Part shown: one piece after another, positions 24,065 to 31,631 of the stretch | How the letters are laid out: each line of letters begins with the position of its first letter | How positions within the stretch are numbered: the stretch's first letter is position 1 | Source: Bacteroidales bacterium | Lineage (GTDB): Bacteria > Bacteroidota > Bacteroidia > Bacteroidales > UBA3824 | Reading direction: 5' to 3' | DNA: 35,716 bases | Assembly: GCA_017960885.1 (NCBI GenBank) | Contig: JAGCYI010000015.1 | Coordinates: 1-35,716, forward strand | Notes under the pieces: model-generated | The model's database searches: none | What the model saw: the letters and a program-made list of their open reading frames with translations, nothing else | Told to the model about the DNA's origin: nothing | Program-made: the position numbers and the translations under genes

Positions 24065-26359
24065 ATGGGGAATGTAGATCAAAACCAAATGGTTCAACGC
24101 CTTTTTACCCTTATGAGTCAACGCGAAAAACTCGATAAGGAGATTAATGAGTTGCGTGCTCTTATAAACTTGTCGATAGCCCAGAATAGGTACGAGACTC
24201 TGTATTCTCCGCCCGCATTTGAACCACAAGGTGTTGATAATAAACTCGAAGCGTTAACATCTACAGAAAAACCGGAAATTGCTCCGCCTCCGCCGTTTGT
24301 TGAACCGGACTCTCCATCTGCACCGCAACCTACAGTAGAACAACCACTTCCAAAAGAAGAAAAACCTTCTGTGCCCGAAACAAAACCTGCCGAACCTGTT
24401 GACAAGGAACGGAATCTGGGTGTGAAATGGATGGCGATTGCAGGTATTTTTATTGCGGTTTTGGGTTTGGCTATCTGCGTTAAAATATTGTTGGATAGAG
24501 ATTTAATAGGTTCTGTAGGACGAGTTGTTATGGGTTATGTAACTTCGGCGCTAATGGTGGGCAGTACATTTATAATTCCTGCAAAACGCAAAGTGCTGAA
24601 AGACACATTGATATTCGGTGGCGCAACCCTTGGATTTGCTATCACGAGTTTGGCTTATGGTTATTTTAACATATTTTCTTCGCCTGTAACTCTTGCTCTT
24701 ACCTGGACAATTTCTTCAGCCTTGCTCGCTTTTGCCTTTATCAAAAACAACAAATTTCTGTTTTCTTACGCACTTATTGGTTTTTTGATTTCTCCGTTTT
24801 GTGCAGGCTATTCGTTTAATGCCCACATCAATAGAACATATTTTTGGATGAGTTTTTTGTTGTTGGCAAACGTGGCTCTCTGCTTTGTTTATAAGATAAA
24901 GAAATGGTCGTCGGTGTATGCTACAGCATTTTGCGTCACAGGTTTTGTATGCCTGATAAAGTTTTTCGACGGGGCAGACTTGTCGCATTGGGTTAATGTG
25001 CTGTTTTTTGCACTTTTGAGCGCAGTGTTTTATGCCGGCTCTATTATACTGATGAGGGTTAAACCTAATTTTAATCCAAAGTTTTTATTTATCACAGCAT
25101 TAAACTTCATAGCGTTTGCCGTTTGTGTTTCGGTGGAATTGCATAATCGGCACAATATTTCGCAAGTATTTATTTATATGTCTGTGGCATTGTGCATTAC
25201 GTCGGTTATTTTTCAGAGGTTTTTGCCCGAAGTAAAATCGTTGTTTACCACACCTTTTACTTACGCTTTGATATTGCTAAATTTGGCGTTGCTTATAAAT
25301 TTCACACCTGAATATTTGCATTGGTTCCCGTTGGTATATGCCATAGAGATAATGGCTTCGGCATTGGTATATTGGTTTTTGCACCATGAATATTTTATGC
25401 GGTTCTCATTGGTGATGATATATCTGTCGTTTGCGGTGGTGTTCATATTTTTACCATTAACCGACCACAACTACGCTGTGCCAGAAGGTTTCCTTATTTT
25501 CCTCAACACCGCATTTATCACCAAATTAGTCTATATTGCTGTTTTGACATTTATTCTAAGATATCTAACTGTAAAATCACAACAGATTTCGGTGAGCCTA
25601 TTGCTTTTGATAGCAGTATATTTTTCAGTGGCTCACGAAATTATTATTTATTGGGATTATATCGACAACTGGCATTTCGACTATGTGCAATCCTATCTTC
25701 AAACTATAATGCTGGTGCTTTGGCTCGGTGTTCTTGTGGTTGCGGCGATTGTTTTGCCTCAATACTTTAAATCATACACTTACGTCAGAAATATTGGATT
25801 TGTGCTGATGTTTTTATGTATGGCTTTGTTCTGCATATCGCTGTTGAACGCTCTCTCTGAGATACGCACAGTGCATTTGGAAACTCCCTATCCTGTATGG
25901 CGTTATGTGTCGTTGGCAGCTGTTGTTGGATTTTTGTTTTTTGCTATCAAACAACGTAGCAAAACTGCTTTCAAGAATTTTGAAATTCTTACCGATATTT
26001 CAGTGTCAGTTACAGCAGTTTGGGTGGTTAGTTCCGAAATTATAAACATCCTTTCCCGCACCGAATCTCTCAATTCTTATGGTATTTGGTTGAGCGTTTG
26101 GTTTGGAGTGGCTTCGTTGATTCTCTTCTTGATAGGCTTTAAACTCCAATTTAAATATTTGAGGGTATTAGGATTTGTACTTTCGGGACTCACTGTCTTT
26201 AAATTGTTCTTTTACGACATCTGGAACTCTCAATTGTGGGTTAAGGCGGTTGTGTTTGTAGCCGTGGGAGTTACATTCTTGCTCGTGTCATACATTTACA
26301 CTAAATACTTTAAAAAAGAAAAACAACAAGACGATGAACAAACTTTGGGAACTGAATAG
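24065..26359 (+). CDS. Large multi-spanning DUF2339-type membrane protein, copy 2
   Basis: A protein of 764 residues. The ATG at 24065 is preferred to a TTG at 24059. It starts with a coiled-coil-like segment (LMSQREKLDKEINELRALIN, residues 16-35), then a Pro-rich linker (about 65-112), then about 20 membrane segments beginning GVKWMAIAGIFIAVLGLAIC. It is a clear paralogue of the preceding gene: the C-terminal block LRVLGFVLSGLTVFKLFFYD aligns with LRVLGFVMAGITVLKLFFVD there. The linker lacks the repeats of copy 1. The two may form a heteromeric membrane assembly. The 3' end overlaps recJ by 26 bp. Confidence 0.8.
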   Translation: MGNVDQNQMVQRLFTLMSQREKLDKEINELRALINLSIAQNRYETLYSPPAFEPQGVDNKLEALTSTEKPEIAPPPPFVEPDSPSAPQPTVEQPLPKEEKPSVPETKPAEPVDKERNLGVKWMAIAGIFIAVLGLAICVKILLDRDLIGSVGRVVMGYVTSALMVGSTFIIPAKRKVLKDTLIFGGATLGFAITSLAYGYFNIFSSPVTLALTWTISSALLAFAFIKNNKFLFSYALIGFLISPFCAGYSFNAHINRTYFWMSFLLLANVALCFVYKIKKWSSVYATAFCVTGFVCLIKFFDGADLSHWVNVLFFALLSAVFYAGSIILMRVKPNFNPKFLFITALNFIAFAVCVSVELHNRHNISQVFIYMSVALCITSVIFQRFLPEVKSLFTTPFTYALILLNLALLINFTPEYLHWFPLVYAIEIMASALVYWFLHHEYFMRFSLVMIYLSFAVVFIFLPLTDHNYAVPEGFLIFLNTAFITKLVYIAVLTFILRYLTVKSQQISVSLLLLIAVYFSVAHEIIIYWDYIDNWHFDYVQSYLQTIMLVLWLGVLVVAAIVLPQYFKSYTYVRNIGFVLMFLCMALFCISLLNALSEIRTVHLETPYPVWRYVSLAAVVGFLFFAIKQRSKTAFKNFEILTDISVSVTAVWVVSSEIINILSRTESLNSYGIWLSVWFGVASLILFLIGFKLQFKYLRVLGFVLSGLTVFKLFFYDIWNSQLWVKAVVFVAVGVTFLLVSYIYTKYFKKEKQQDDEQTLGTE

Positions 26360-28130
26360 CGGCGGCAATTTTACCGACAGTCAGATAGCGTTTCTACATT
26401 CAAAACTCAACAATTTTTGCGACCTACCTCTTACGAGGATGTTGGCTCAGCGGGTGAGGGTTGATGTGGATTCGCTGCAAAATCCCGAAACTTGTGACCA
26501 CGAGTTGCAAAAGATCCGTGCGTTTCTTCGTCCGTCGCTTTCCAATCTGCACGATCCCTTTCTTTTCCGCGATATGGACAAGGCTGTGGAGAGGCTCTCT
26601 CTCGCTATCGACAAGGGCGAACGTATACTTATCTATGGCGACTACGATGTTGACGGCACTACATCGGTGGCGCTTGTCTACTCTTTTTTGAAAAAATACT
26701 GCACTCAGAATATAGATTATTACATACCCGACAGATATACCGAAGGTTACGGCGTGTCGATGCAGGGCGTGGACTATGCCGCACAGACAGGCTGCTCGCT
26801 TATTATCGCCCTCGACTGCGGTATCAAAGACAATCCTCGTGTCGACTATTCTAATTCTTTGGGCATTGATTTTATTGTCTGCGACCACCATACGCCCGGT
26901 GCGGAACTGCCCAACGCTGTGGCTGTGCTCGATGCCAAACGCGACGACAACACTTATCCCTTCAACGAACTTTCGGGTTGCGGTGTGGGGTTCAAATATA
27001 TGCAGGCTTTGTGCGTTAAGAGGAATATTCCTTTTGTCAACTTGCTCAATTACATTGATTTAACCGCTGTGAGCATTGGTTCCGACATTGTGCCTATAGT
27101 TGACGAAAACCGCATTTTGGCGTATTTCGGATTGAAAAAACTCAACGGCGAGGAGTTCGCATACAACGATCAAAAACTCTCGTTGCAGCCCTTGACCTGT
27201 TTTCAAGCCATCAAAAAGGAGTCGGGACTTGCCGACAAGCACGTTTCGATGTACGATTCGGTGTTTATGATTGGTCCGCGAATCAATGCCTGCGGACGTA
27301 TCGACAAAGGCAGTCAGGCTGTGCGATTGCTCATCACCGAAGATGAGGACGAGGCGGCAGAGTTTGCCAAAATGATTTCCGACTATAACAACGAGCGCAA
27401 AGATCTTGACCGCGACATTACCGAAACCGCCCTCGAAACTCTCCGCAACGAACCCGGCAACGACACCAACGCCGCCACTGTGGTGTACGGCGACAATTGG
27501 CACAAAGGCGTGGTGGGCATTGTGGCGTCGCGACTTACCGAATCTTACTACCGCCCTACAATCGTGTTCTCTAAAATTGGAGACACCCTCACTGGGTCGG
27601 CGCGTTCGGTTTCTGATTTCAACCTTTACGACGCTATCGACAGTTGTCGTAATTATTTAACAGGTTTTGGCGGACACAAGTTTGCCGCTGGTTTGAACCT
27701 CAAATTTGAAAATTATCATAATTTCAAGACAGCCTTTCTTGATTATGTAAAAAATCATATCCAATCATCGCAGAAAATTCCGAAGGTTTTGATTGAGCAA
27801 TACATCGATTTTTCTGTTATAAATACAAAATTTTACGACCGTTTGCAACAATTTGAACCATTTGGACCTGAAAACACCGAACCTATATTTGCAACCAAAA
27901 ATGTGGTAGACTGCGGAGGTTCGCGCAAGGTGGGCAAAAACCTCGAGCATCTTAGATTGGAGGTTATGGACAGCACTGGAGTTTGCCTTGTGGGCATAGC
28001 GTTCGGAATGTCAGCCTTTTACGAACGTATTCACAGCGGTGAAAAATTCGATATCTGCTACACCGTTCAGCAGAATGTGTTTAGAAACACAGTCTCGTTG
28101 CAGTTGATGGTAAATGATATTAAGTTTTGA
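26334..28130 (+). CDS. recJ: Single-stranded-DNA-specific 5'-3' exonuclease RecJ
   Basis: A protein of 598 residues, near the usual RecJ size. The DHH phosphoesterase motifs are present: YGDYDVDGTTSVALV (residues 101-115), ALDCGIKD, and FIVCDHHTPG. The DHHA1/RNA-binding side is seen in GSARSVSDFNLYDAI and FGGHKFAAGLNL, and the C-terminal OB region in FEPFGPENTEPIF. RecJ degrades single-stranded DNA in recombination and repair. The ATG at 26334 lies 26 bp inside the DUF2339 copy 2 gene, and the N-terminus WELNSGGNFTDSQIAFL matches RecJ. It is probably at the operon end, though it is unrelated in function to the signalling genes. Confidence 0.95.
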   Translation: MNKLWELNSGGNFTDSQIAFLHSKLNNFCDLPLTRMLAQRVRVDVDSLQNPETCDHELQKIRAFLRPSLSNLHDPFLFRDMDKAVERLSLAIDKGERILIYGDYDVDGTTSVALVYSFLKKYCTQNIDYYIPDRYTEGYGVSMQGVDYAAQTGCSLIIALDCGIKDNPRVDYSNSLGIDFIVCDHHTPGAELPNAVAVLDAKRDDNTYPFNELSGCGVGFKYMQALCVKRNIPFVNLLNYIDLTAVSIGSDIVPIVDENRILAYFGLKKLNGEEFAYNDQKLSLQPLTCFQAIKKESGLADKHVSMYDSVFMIGPRINACGRIDKGSQAVRLLITEDEDEAAEFAKMISDYNNERKDLDRDITETALETLRNEPGNDTNAATVVYGDNWHKGVVGIVASRLTESYYRPTIVFSKIGDTLTGSARSVSDFNLYDAIDSCRNYLTGFGGHKFAAGLNLKFENYHNFKTAFLDYVKNHIQSSQKIPKVLIEQYIDFSVINTKFYDRLQQFEPFGPENTEPIFATKNVVDCGGSRKVGKNLEHLRLEVMDSTGVCLVGIAFGMSAFYERIHSGEKFDICYTVQQNVFRNTVSLQLMVNDIKF

Positions 28131-28140
28131 TGGTGTAGCT

Positions 28141-28173
28141 ACGCCATAATATGACGTCGCTACATTATGGCGT
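28141..28173. terminator. Perfect 10-bp hairpin between recJ and the TraX-like gene
   Basis: ACGCCATAAT (28141-28150) pairs perfectly with ATTATGGCGT (28164-28173) around a 13-nt loop. It lies just after recJ and covers the last codons of the convergent TraX-like gene. It may act as a shared terminator, but T-runs on both sides are short. It may instead be a small repeat element. Confidence 0.5.
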
Positions 28174-28891
28174 CTTTAATGATAATCAACAAAATCAGGT
28201 GCGCCGGATAGAAAAAGTAGTAAAAAGCCTTATGAATTTGTCTGCCTTTTTCGCCGTTGTAGTTGAGTATGAAAACCAGTGAAATTAATCCTATGGCTTC
28301 GTGCAAGGAGTAAAAAACCGCCTTTGGAATTTTTATCCCATCCACAAAAATTAAGAATAGCGGCAGCAGTGCAATAGTCACAGCCGTAACGGCAACCAAA
28401 ATGCTCCCCTTGTCGCCATGCCATTGGTAAAAGCACGCCACCAGCGCATATCCGTAAAAATCGTATTCGATATTCAGGTTGTAGCCCACAAGCGAAAACG
28501 CCGCCACAATCAGCACCTTGTAGATATATTCAAACCGCTGTCCTTTTACCAAATCCATCACTTGGATCATTGCCACCGACGAGGCGAGAAGAAAAAACAC
28601 GTTTAAATCGTCGAAAACGAACGTTTCGCTGTATTTTGCCATCGAATAGGGCACTTGGCTTATCAGTGCGAGTGCGAACAGCCTGAGCCCGTATTTTAGC
28701 CTGCTGCGTGTGTGGATGGCTCCTTCGGCAAGCAGAAAAGTGAAAAGGATAAAGCTCAGGCGGCCAATCATTCTCAGCAGCTGCATCTCGGACAGCAGCA
28801 CCACGCCAATATGGTCGATAAGCATTGTTACTAATGCTAAGTGTTTGAGAAATGCTCCTGAAAATGTGGTATTTGCGCCTATTGATTCCAT
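28160..28891 (-). CDS. TraX-like membrane protein (AcrB-free acyltransferase-like family)
   Basis: A protein of 243 residues with about seven to eight membrane helices. The N-terminal block LKHLALVTMLIDHIGVVL and the LNVFFLLASS and FYPAHLILLII segments fit the TraX family, whose F-plasmid member N-acetylates pilin. Chromosomal members occur widely and their substrates are mostly unknown. The ATG at 28891 is preferred to an upstream TTG. A promoter box lies so close (28904-28911) that the leader would be only a few nucleotides. No conjugation genes are nearby, so a pilin role is not supported. The last codons lie within the 28141-28173 hairpin. Confidence 0.8.
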   Translation of the reverse strand: MESIGANTTFSGAFLKHLALVTMLIDHIGVVLLSEMQLLRMIGRLSFILFTFLLAEGAIHTRSRLKYGLRLFALALISQVPYSMAKYSETFVFDDLNVFFLLASSVAMIQVMDLVKGQRFEYIYKVLIVAAFSLVGYNLNIEYDFYGYALVACFYQWHGDKGSILVAVTAVTIALLPLFLIFVDGIKIPKAVFYSLHEAIGLISLVFILNYNGEKGRQIHKAFYYFFYPAHLILLIIIKDAIM

Positions 28892-28903
28892 CTTTTTTTT
28901 TCG

Positions 28904-28911
28904 CAAATATA
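28904..28911 (-). promoter_or_regulatory. Candidate promoter -7 box for the TraX-like gene
   Basis: Read on the minus strand this is TATATTTG, a full TAnnTTTG match only 13 nt ahead of the ATG at 28891, so the transcript would have a very short leader. Confidence 0.45.
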
Positions 28912-28998
28912 TAAAAAATCTTTTTTGAAGTGTTCAAGCCGAGTTGAGCGTGATATATTTTTTTGCTTTGTTATAACCTATATATCAATTATTTGTGA

Positions 28999-30453
28999 TT
29001 ATTTCTTGTTCTTTTTGATTCGGGAAATAGCGGTGTAGTATGCAGATTCGCTCATTGTCAATATGTTTTGGATTTCGCTTTGCGTTTTACCCCTTTCTAT
29101 GAGTATGAGGATGATTTTTTCTCGGGGCGACAGTCTATTGTAATTGGTTTCGATGAGTTCAAACTTCTCAGGATGGTTCTCTCGGTAGAATGCTAAAAAA
29201 TCTTCCTGAGTCTTTTTGTCCCATTGTCCGATAGGTCTATCTTCCATCAATTCGTTGTAGAGATTTTCTCCTGGATGGTTTTTCATTTTTTCGTATTTGA
29301 CTAATTGCTGTAGCCTGTGAATAGATATCAGTGCTCTGATGAGGAATAAGGTTAATGCGGTAATAATGATTAGCAAAATGATTCTTTCGGTTGTATTTGT
29401 TTCAGTATCTTTGTTTTGTACAATTTTCGTTTCTGAATGAGAATAGTCTTGTTTGCTGTTTTGAATTCTTTTGATAATTGAATCTTTTTCTGCGATTATT
29501 TCTTTTAGTAGTTCTATCGCTTGGGGTAAATCATTAGATGCTATTTTACAGTCAGCGAGGATAGTTAGGATATCTATTTTGTCTTCTGGCCAAAATGCTG
29601 CTTCGGAACATTCTTTGCATAGTTGCTCTGCTTGTTTTATATCTCCTTGTTTTAAATATAATTGTGCAAGGTTTTTACTCGTGAGTTTCGAGTCTGGGGA
29701 TAATTCTAATGCCTTTAAGAAATAGTCTTTTGCCTTATCAGGGTTATTATGCAATTCCAATTCTCCATATGCGTTGTAGATAAATGCTAAATCGTTTTTC
29801 CTTAAATATGCTGACCAGTTGATTGCAGCATCTAAGTATATGTTTAATTTGTCGGTTTCGTTTGCGTATTTAAGTGCGTTCACTCTGTTGAGTGCGGCGT
29901 ATGCTCTTTGTCGGTTATTTTTTGATTTCTCGGCATAGAATGATTGCATTTCGGCATCTTGTTTCATATCTTCAATGGCACCCGAGCGCATGTGAAGGAA
30001 TATTTGATACCAATATACTTGAGAGAGAATGTAGTAGTCTTGTTGGGCTTCGGCTAATTGTTTGCATTGTTGGATATAGTATGCGCTGCTATCAAATTCG
30101 TTTTTAAACAAGAAGCAACCGTCTCCTTTGTATAGATACACTTCGGCAAGGTGTATATTATCATTTACCGATTTGAAATAGTTTTCGGAATAGTTGAGCA
30201 TTGAATCTAATTTATCAGCAAACGTTTGTGTGCCGTATAGCCTTACCGACAGAATGTTTGATATTGCTATTTCGCTTTGTGTTTGTTGTTGTATCTCTGA
30301 TGTGTTGAGCAACAATTTGGCGGTATCTACTTGGTTTTGCCTTGATAAAGAGTCGATTAATGCCAATTGCCTATCACGTTCCGTTTTTTGCTCTGAGCAC
30401 GCGGCAATGCAGCAAAAAACTATTATCAACACCGCGTAAAAGGTCTTCTTCAT
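28999..30453 (-). CDS. Membrane-anchored TPR protein with C-terminal LuxR-type HTH
   Basis: A protein of 484 residues. It begins with a lipoprotein-like signal (VFCCIAACSEQ, lipobox Cys19). A TPR-like helical array runs to about residue 330 (for example NPDKAKDYFLKALELSPDSK then LAQLYLKQGDIKQAEQLCKE). A membrane helix follows at about 358-375 (ILLIIITALTLFLIRALIS) and a LuxR-type HTH at about 440-484 (LSPREKIILILIERGKTQSE). The order suggests outside TPR sensing and inside DNA binding, a common Bacteroidota regulator design. It is divergent from the peptide cassette, whose control region contains paired palindromes, so it may regulate that cassette. The ligand and the regulatory link are inference. 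Confidence 0.8.
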   Translation of the reverse strand: MKKTFYAVLIIVFCCIAACSEQKTERDRQLALIDSLSRQNQVDTAKLLLNTSEIQQQTQSEIAISNILSVRLYGTQTFADKLDSMLNYSENYFKSVNDNIHLAEVYLYKGDGCFLFKNEFDSSAYYIQQCKQLAEAQQDYYILSQVYWYQIFLHMRSGAIEDMKQDAEMQSFYAEKSKNNRQRAYAALNRVNALKYANETDKLNIYLDAAINWSAYLRKNDLAFIYNAYGELELHNNPDKAKDYFLKALELSPDSKLTSKNLAQLYLKQGDIKQAEQLCKECSEAAFWPEDKIDILTILADCKIASNDLPQAIELLKEIIAEKDSIIKRIQNSKQDYSHSETKIVQNKDTETNTTERIILLIIITALTLFLIRALISIHRLQQLVKYEKMKNHPGENLYNELMEDRPIGQWDKKTQEDFLAFYRENHPEKFELIETNYNRLSPREKIILILIERGKTQSEIQNILTMSESAYYTAISRIKKNKK

Positions 30454-30473
30454 TAGTTAATGTTAATTTTCGG

Positions 30474-30481
30474 CAAATATA
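30474..30481 (-). promoter_or_regulatory. Candidate promoter -7 box for the TPR/HTH regulator
   Basis: Read on the minus strand this is TATATTTG, a full TAnnTTTG match 21 nt ahead of the ATG. No -33 TTTG is seen at the usual distance. Confidence 0.5.
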
Positions 30482-30615
30482 TATATTATTTTTTATATGT
30501 GTTCTTTTTTGTTTTATTTTTCGATTTTCTTTTAAATCGCTGTAAATTAGTCTGTTGTAAAATTTTATTTTTGCATGTTGCATATATTCAGTTGTTTACA
30601 AAATTATTTTTTTTA

Positions 30616-30659
30616 GTAAGATGCCTTACAAGAGAGTTGATTTTTGTAAGAAATCTTAC
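30616..30659. promoter_or_regulatory. Two phased GTAAG-N4-CTTAC palindromes, probable operator pair
   Basis: GTAAGATGCCTTAC (30616-30629) and GTAAGAAATCTTAC (30646-30659) are separated by exactly 30 bp start to start, close to three helical turns, so two dimers would sit on the same face of DNA. They lie about 95 nt ahead of the promoter for the peptide cassette and about 165 nt from the divergent regulator start. The 30454-30810 stretch otherwise shows no coding signal. Confidence 0.55.
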
Positions 30660-30729
30660 ATTTTTGGGTGTCTTAAAATTGTAAAACGCTGAAATATATT
30701 GGTATAGCCTATAATTATGTAAAGGGGTA

Positions 30730-30760
30730 TTGCAGATCGTTTTTTTTGACTATACTTTTG
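30730..30760 (+). promoter_or_regulatory. Candidate promoter of the peptide cassette
   Basis: A -7 TACTTTTG at 30753-30760 (TAnnTTTG match), with a partial -33 TTG at 30730-30732 and a 20-nt spacer. It lies 50 nt ahead of the 41-codon ORF and downstream of the two palindromes. Confidence 0.5.
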
Positions 30761-30810
30761 TCGCTGTTAACTAATTAAGTTTTTGTTAATGCTAATTTAA
30801 ATTATAGAAT

Positions 30811-30936
30811 ATGAAAATACAGATATTATTAATTAGAGAGATTAGCCGCATTTTAATGGCAGGATTGTTTCTGTTGGTATTGCTTATTCCTTCAGATCCT
30901 CCACCATTGTTTAATCGTTGGCCATTTTGGCTATAA
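30811..30936 (+). CDS. Small hydrophobic ORF, 41 residues
   Basis: ATG to TAA, 41 codons. The first half is basic then strongly hydrophobic (ILMAGLFLLVLLIP), like a signal or membrane segment. The second half is Pro- and aromatic-rich (SDPPPLFNRWPFWL). No family is recognised. It is the first open frame after the promoter at 30730-30760, upstream of the two secreted-peptide genes, so it may be another small peptide of the cassette. A chance ORF cannot be excluded. Confidence 0.4.
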   Translation: MKIQILLIREISRILMAGLFLLVLLIPSDPPPLFNRWPFWL

Positions 30937-30995
30937 ATAACTGAATCATGTGCAAACTAATTAAAATATGATGACTTTTTGCAAAAATATTAAAC

Positions 30996-31042
30996 GGGCG
31001 ACGTGCTACACGATATTCTCAAAACTTGTTTCGCCGCCGCCC
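30996..31042 (+). other. Imperfect GC-rich stem in the leader region
   Basis: GGGCGACG (30996-31003) can pair with CGCCGCCC (31035-31042) with one A-C mismatch around a 31-nt loop. It stands out as a GC-rich patch in an AT-rich 300-nt stretch between the 41-codon ORF and the first peptide gene. It could be a leader hairpin. It is followed at 31068-31076 by AAGGAGGTG, a strong Shine-Dalgarno sequence without an ATG behind it. Confidence 0.35.
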
Positions 31043-31103
31043 TATTGTAAAACCCCTATTATAAAATAAGGAGGTGCAATTAGAAACGTATTAAACTCAC
31101 AAA

Positions 31104-31211
31104 GGTTGCCTACGGAGCAGCCAATCCCGAACCGATGCCCAAGGCGGGATGTAAAACAATACCAAGGGCGATGTCCCGAGTGCAGGGTAGGGAGGAAGAA
31201 GGTTGTCCTGC
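31104..31211 (+). promoter_or_regulatory. Conserved structured leader element upstream of peptide gene 1
   Basis: Three hairpins can form in order: GGTTGC/GCAGCC (31104-31109 with 31117-31122, one G-U pair), ATCCCG/CGGGAT (31124-31129 with 31145-31150, 15-nt loop) and GCAGG/CCTGC (31182-31186 with 31207-31211). Between the last two lies ACAATACC and GGGCGATGTCCCGAG. The second and third hairpins and the connecting block recur ahead of peptide gene 2. The same stretch is also an open frame that ends in an ATGA overlap with the peptide start, but the second copy is interrupted by stops in the matching frame, so conservation is of nucleotides rather than protein. Confidence 0.55.
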
Positions 31212-31242
31212 AAATTTTTAATGTAATAAAATTTTATAAACA

Positions 31243-31494
31243 ATGAAAAAAATTTTTATTTGTTCAGCTGTAGTTGCTGCCGCTGCTTTCGGCGTAATGA
31301 AGGCAACTGAAACTAATGTTAATAACACGATGTCTGATTTGCAGTTGGAAAACATGGAATTGTTAGCTGAAGGCGAACCGTCACATTCTGATTGCTATAG
31401 AGTTTGTAACCCGGCATGGGATTGCCATTGTGATATAGCTTATTGGTGGGATAGGGCCGATTTTTATCGTTGTGAAGGTTTTTGGCCGAAATGA
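31243..31494 (+). CDS. NVEALA-like secreted Cys-rich peptide, copy 1
   Basis: A protein of 83 residues. The start MKKIFICSAVVAAAAFGVMK and the NNTMSDLQLENMELLAEGE block fit the Bacteroidota NVEALA family, here with NMELLA at the name-giving site. The signal-like N-terminus has no obvious lipobox. The C-terminal half is Cys- and aromatic-rich (SDCYRVCNPAWDCHCDIAYW, then RCEGFWPK). Five Cys lie after the motif. NVEALA proteins are thought to be exported peptides of unknown role. It is followed by a paralogue 137 nt downstream, each with the same leader element. Confidence 0.8.
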   Translation: MKKIFICSAVVAAAAFGVMKATETNVNNTMSDLQLENMELLAEGEPSHSDCYRVCNPAWDCHCDIAYWWDRADFYRCEGFWPK

Positions 31495-31512
31495 TGAGAT
31501 TTATTTCCAACA

Positions 31513-31599
31513 TTCCCGATAAGCAGCCAAAAGCGGGAAGATAAGCAATACGGATGGCAATGACCCGAGAACAGGTAACGGTGGAAGATATATACCTGC
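31513..31599 (+). promoter_or_regulatory. Conserved structured leader element upstream of peptide gene 2
   Basis: The second copy of the element at 31124-31211. Hairpins are TTCCCG/CGGGAA (31513-31518 with 31534-31539, 15-nt loop as in copy 1) and CAGGTA/TACCTG (31572-31577 with 31593-31598). The outer pair of the first hairpin is A-T in copy 1 and T-A in copy 2, a compensatory change. CAATAC, GGC-ATG-CCCGAG, CAGG and CCTGC are shared at matching positions, and 33 nt separate the element from the ATG at 31632. A frame from 31554 is open through it but is judged leader. Confidence 0.55.
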
Positions 31600-31631
31600 G
31601 AATGATTTTAATAAATAAAAAAATAAATGTA

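Noticed and set aside
28160..28891. TraX-like gene as sign of a conjugative element
   Set aside because: No transfer, integrase or mobilisation genes are present. Chromosomal TraX-family genes are common.
31554..31631. N-terminal extension of the second NVEALA-like peptide
   Set aside because: The frame is open, but the ATG at 31632 aligns with the paralogue start and its signal peptide. The extension lies in the conserved leader element.
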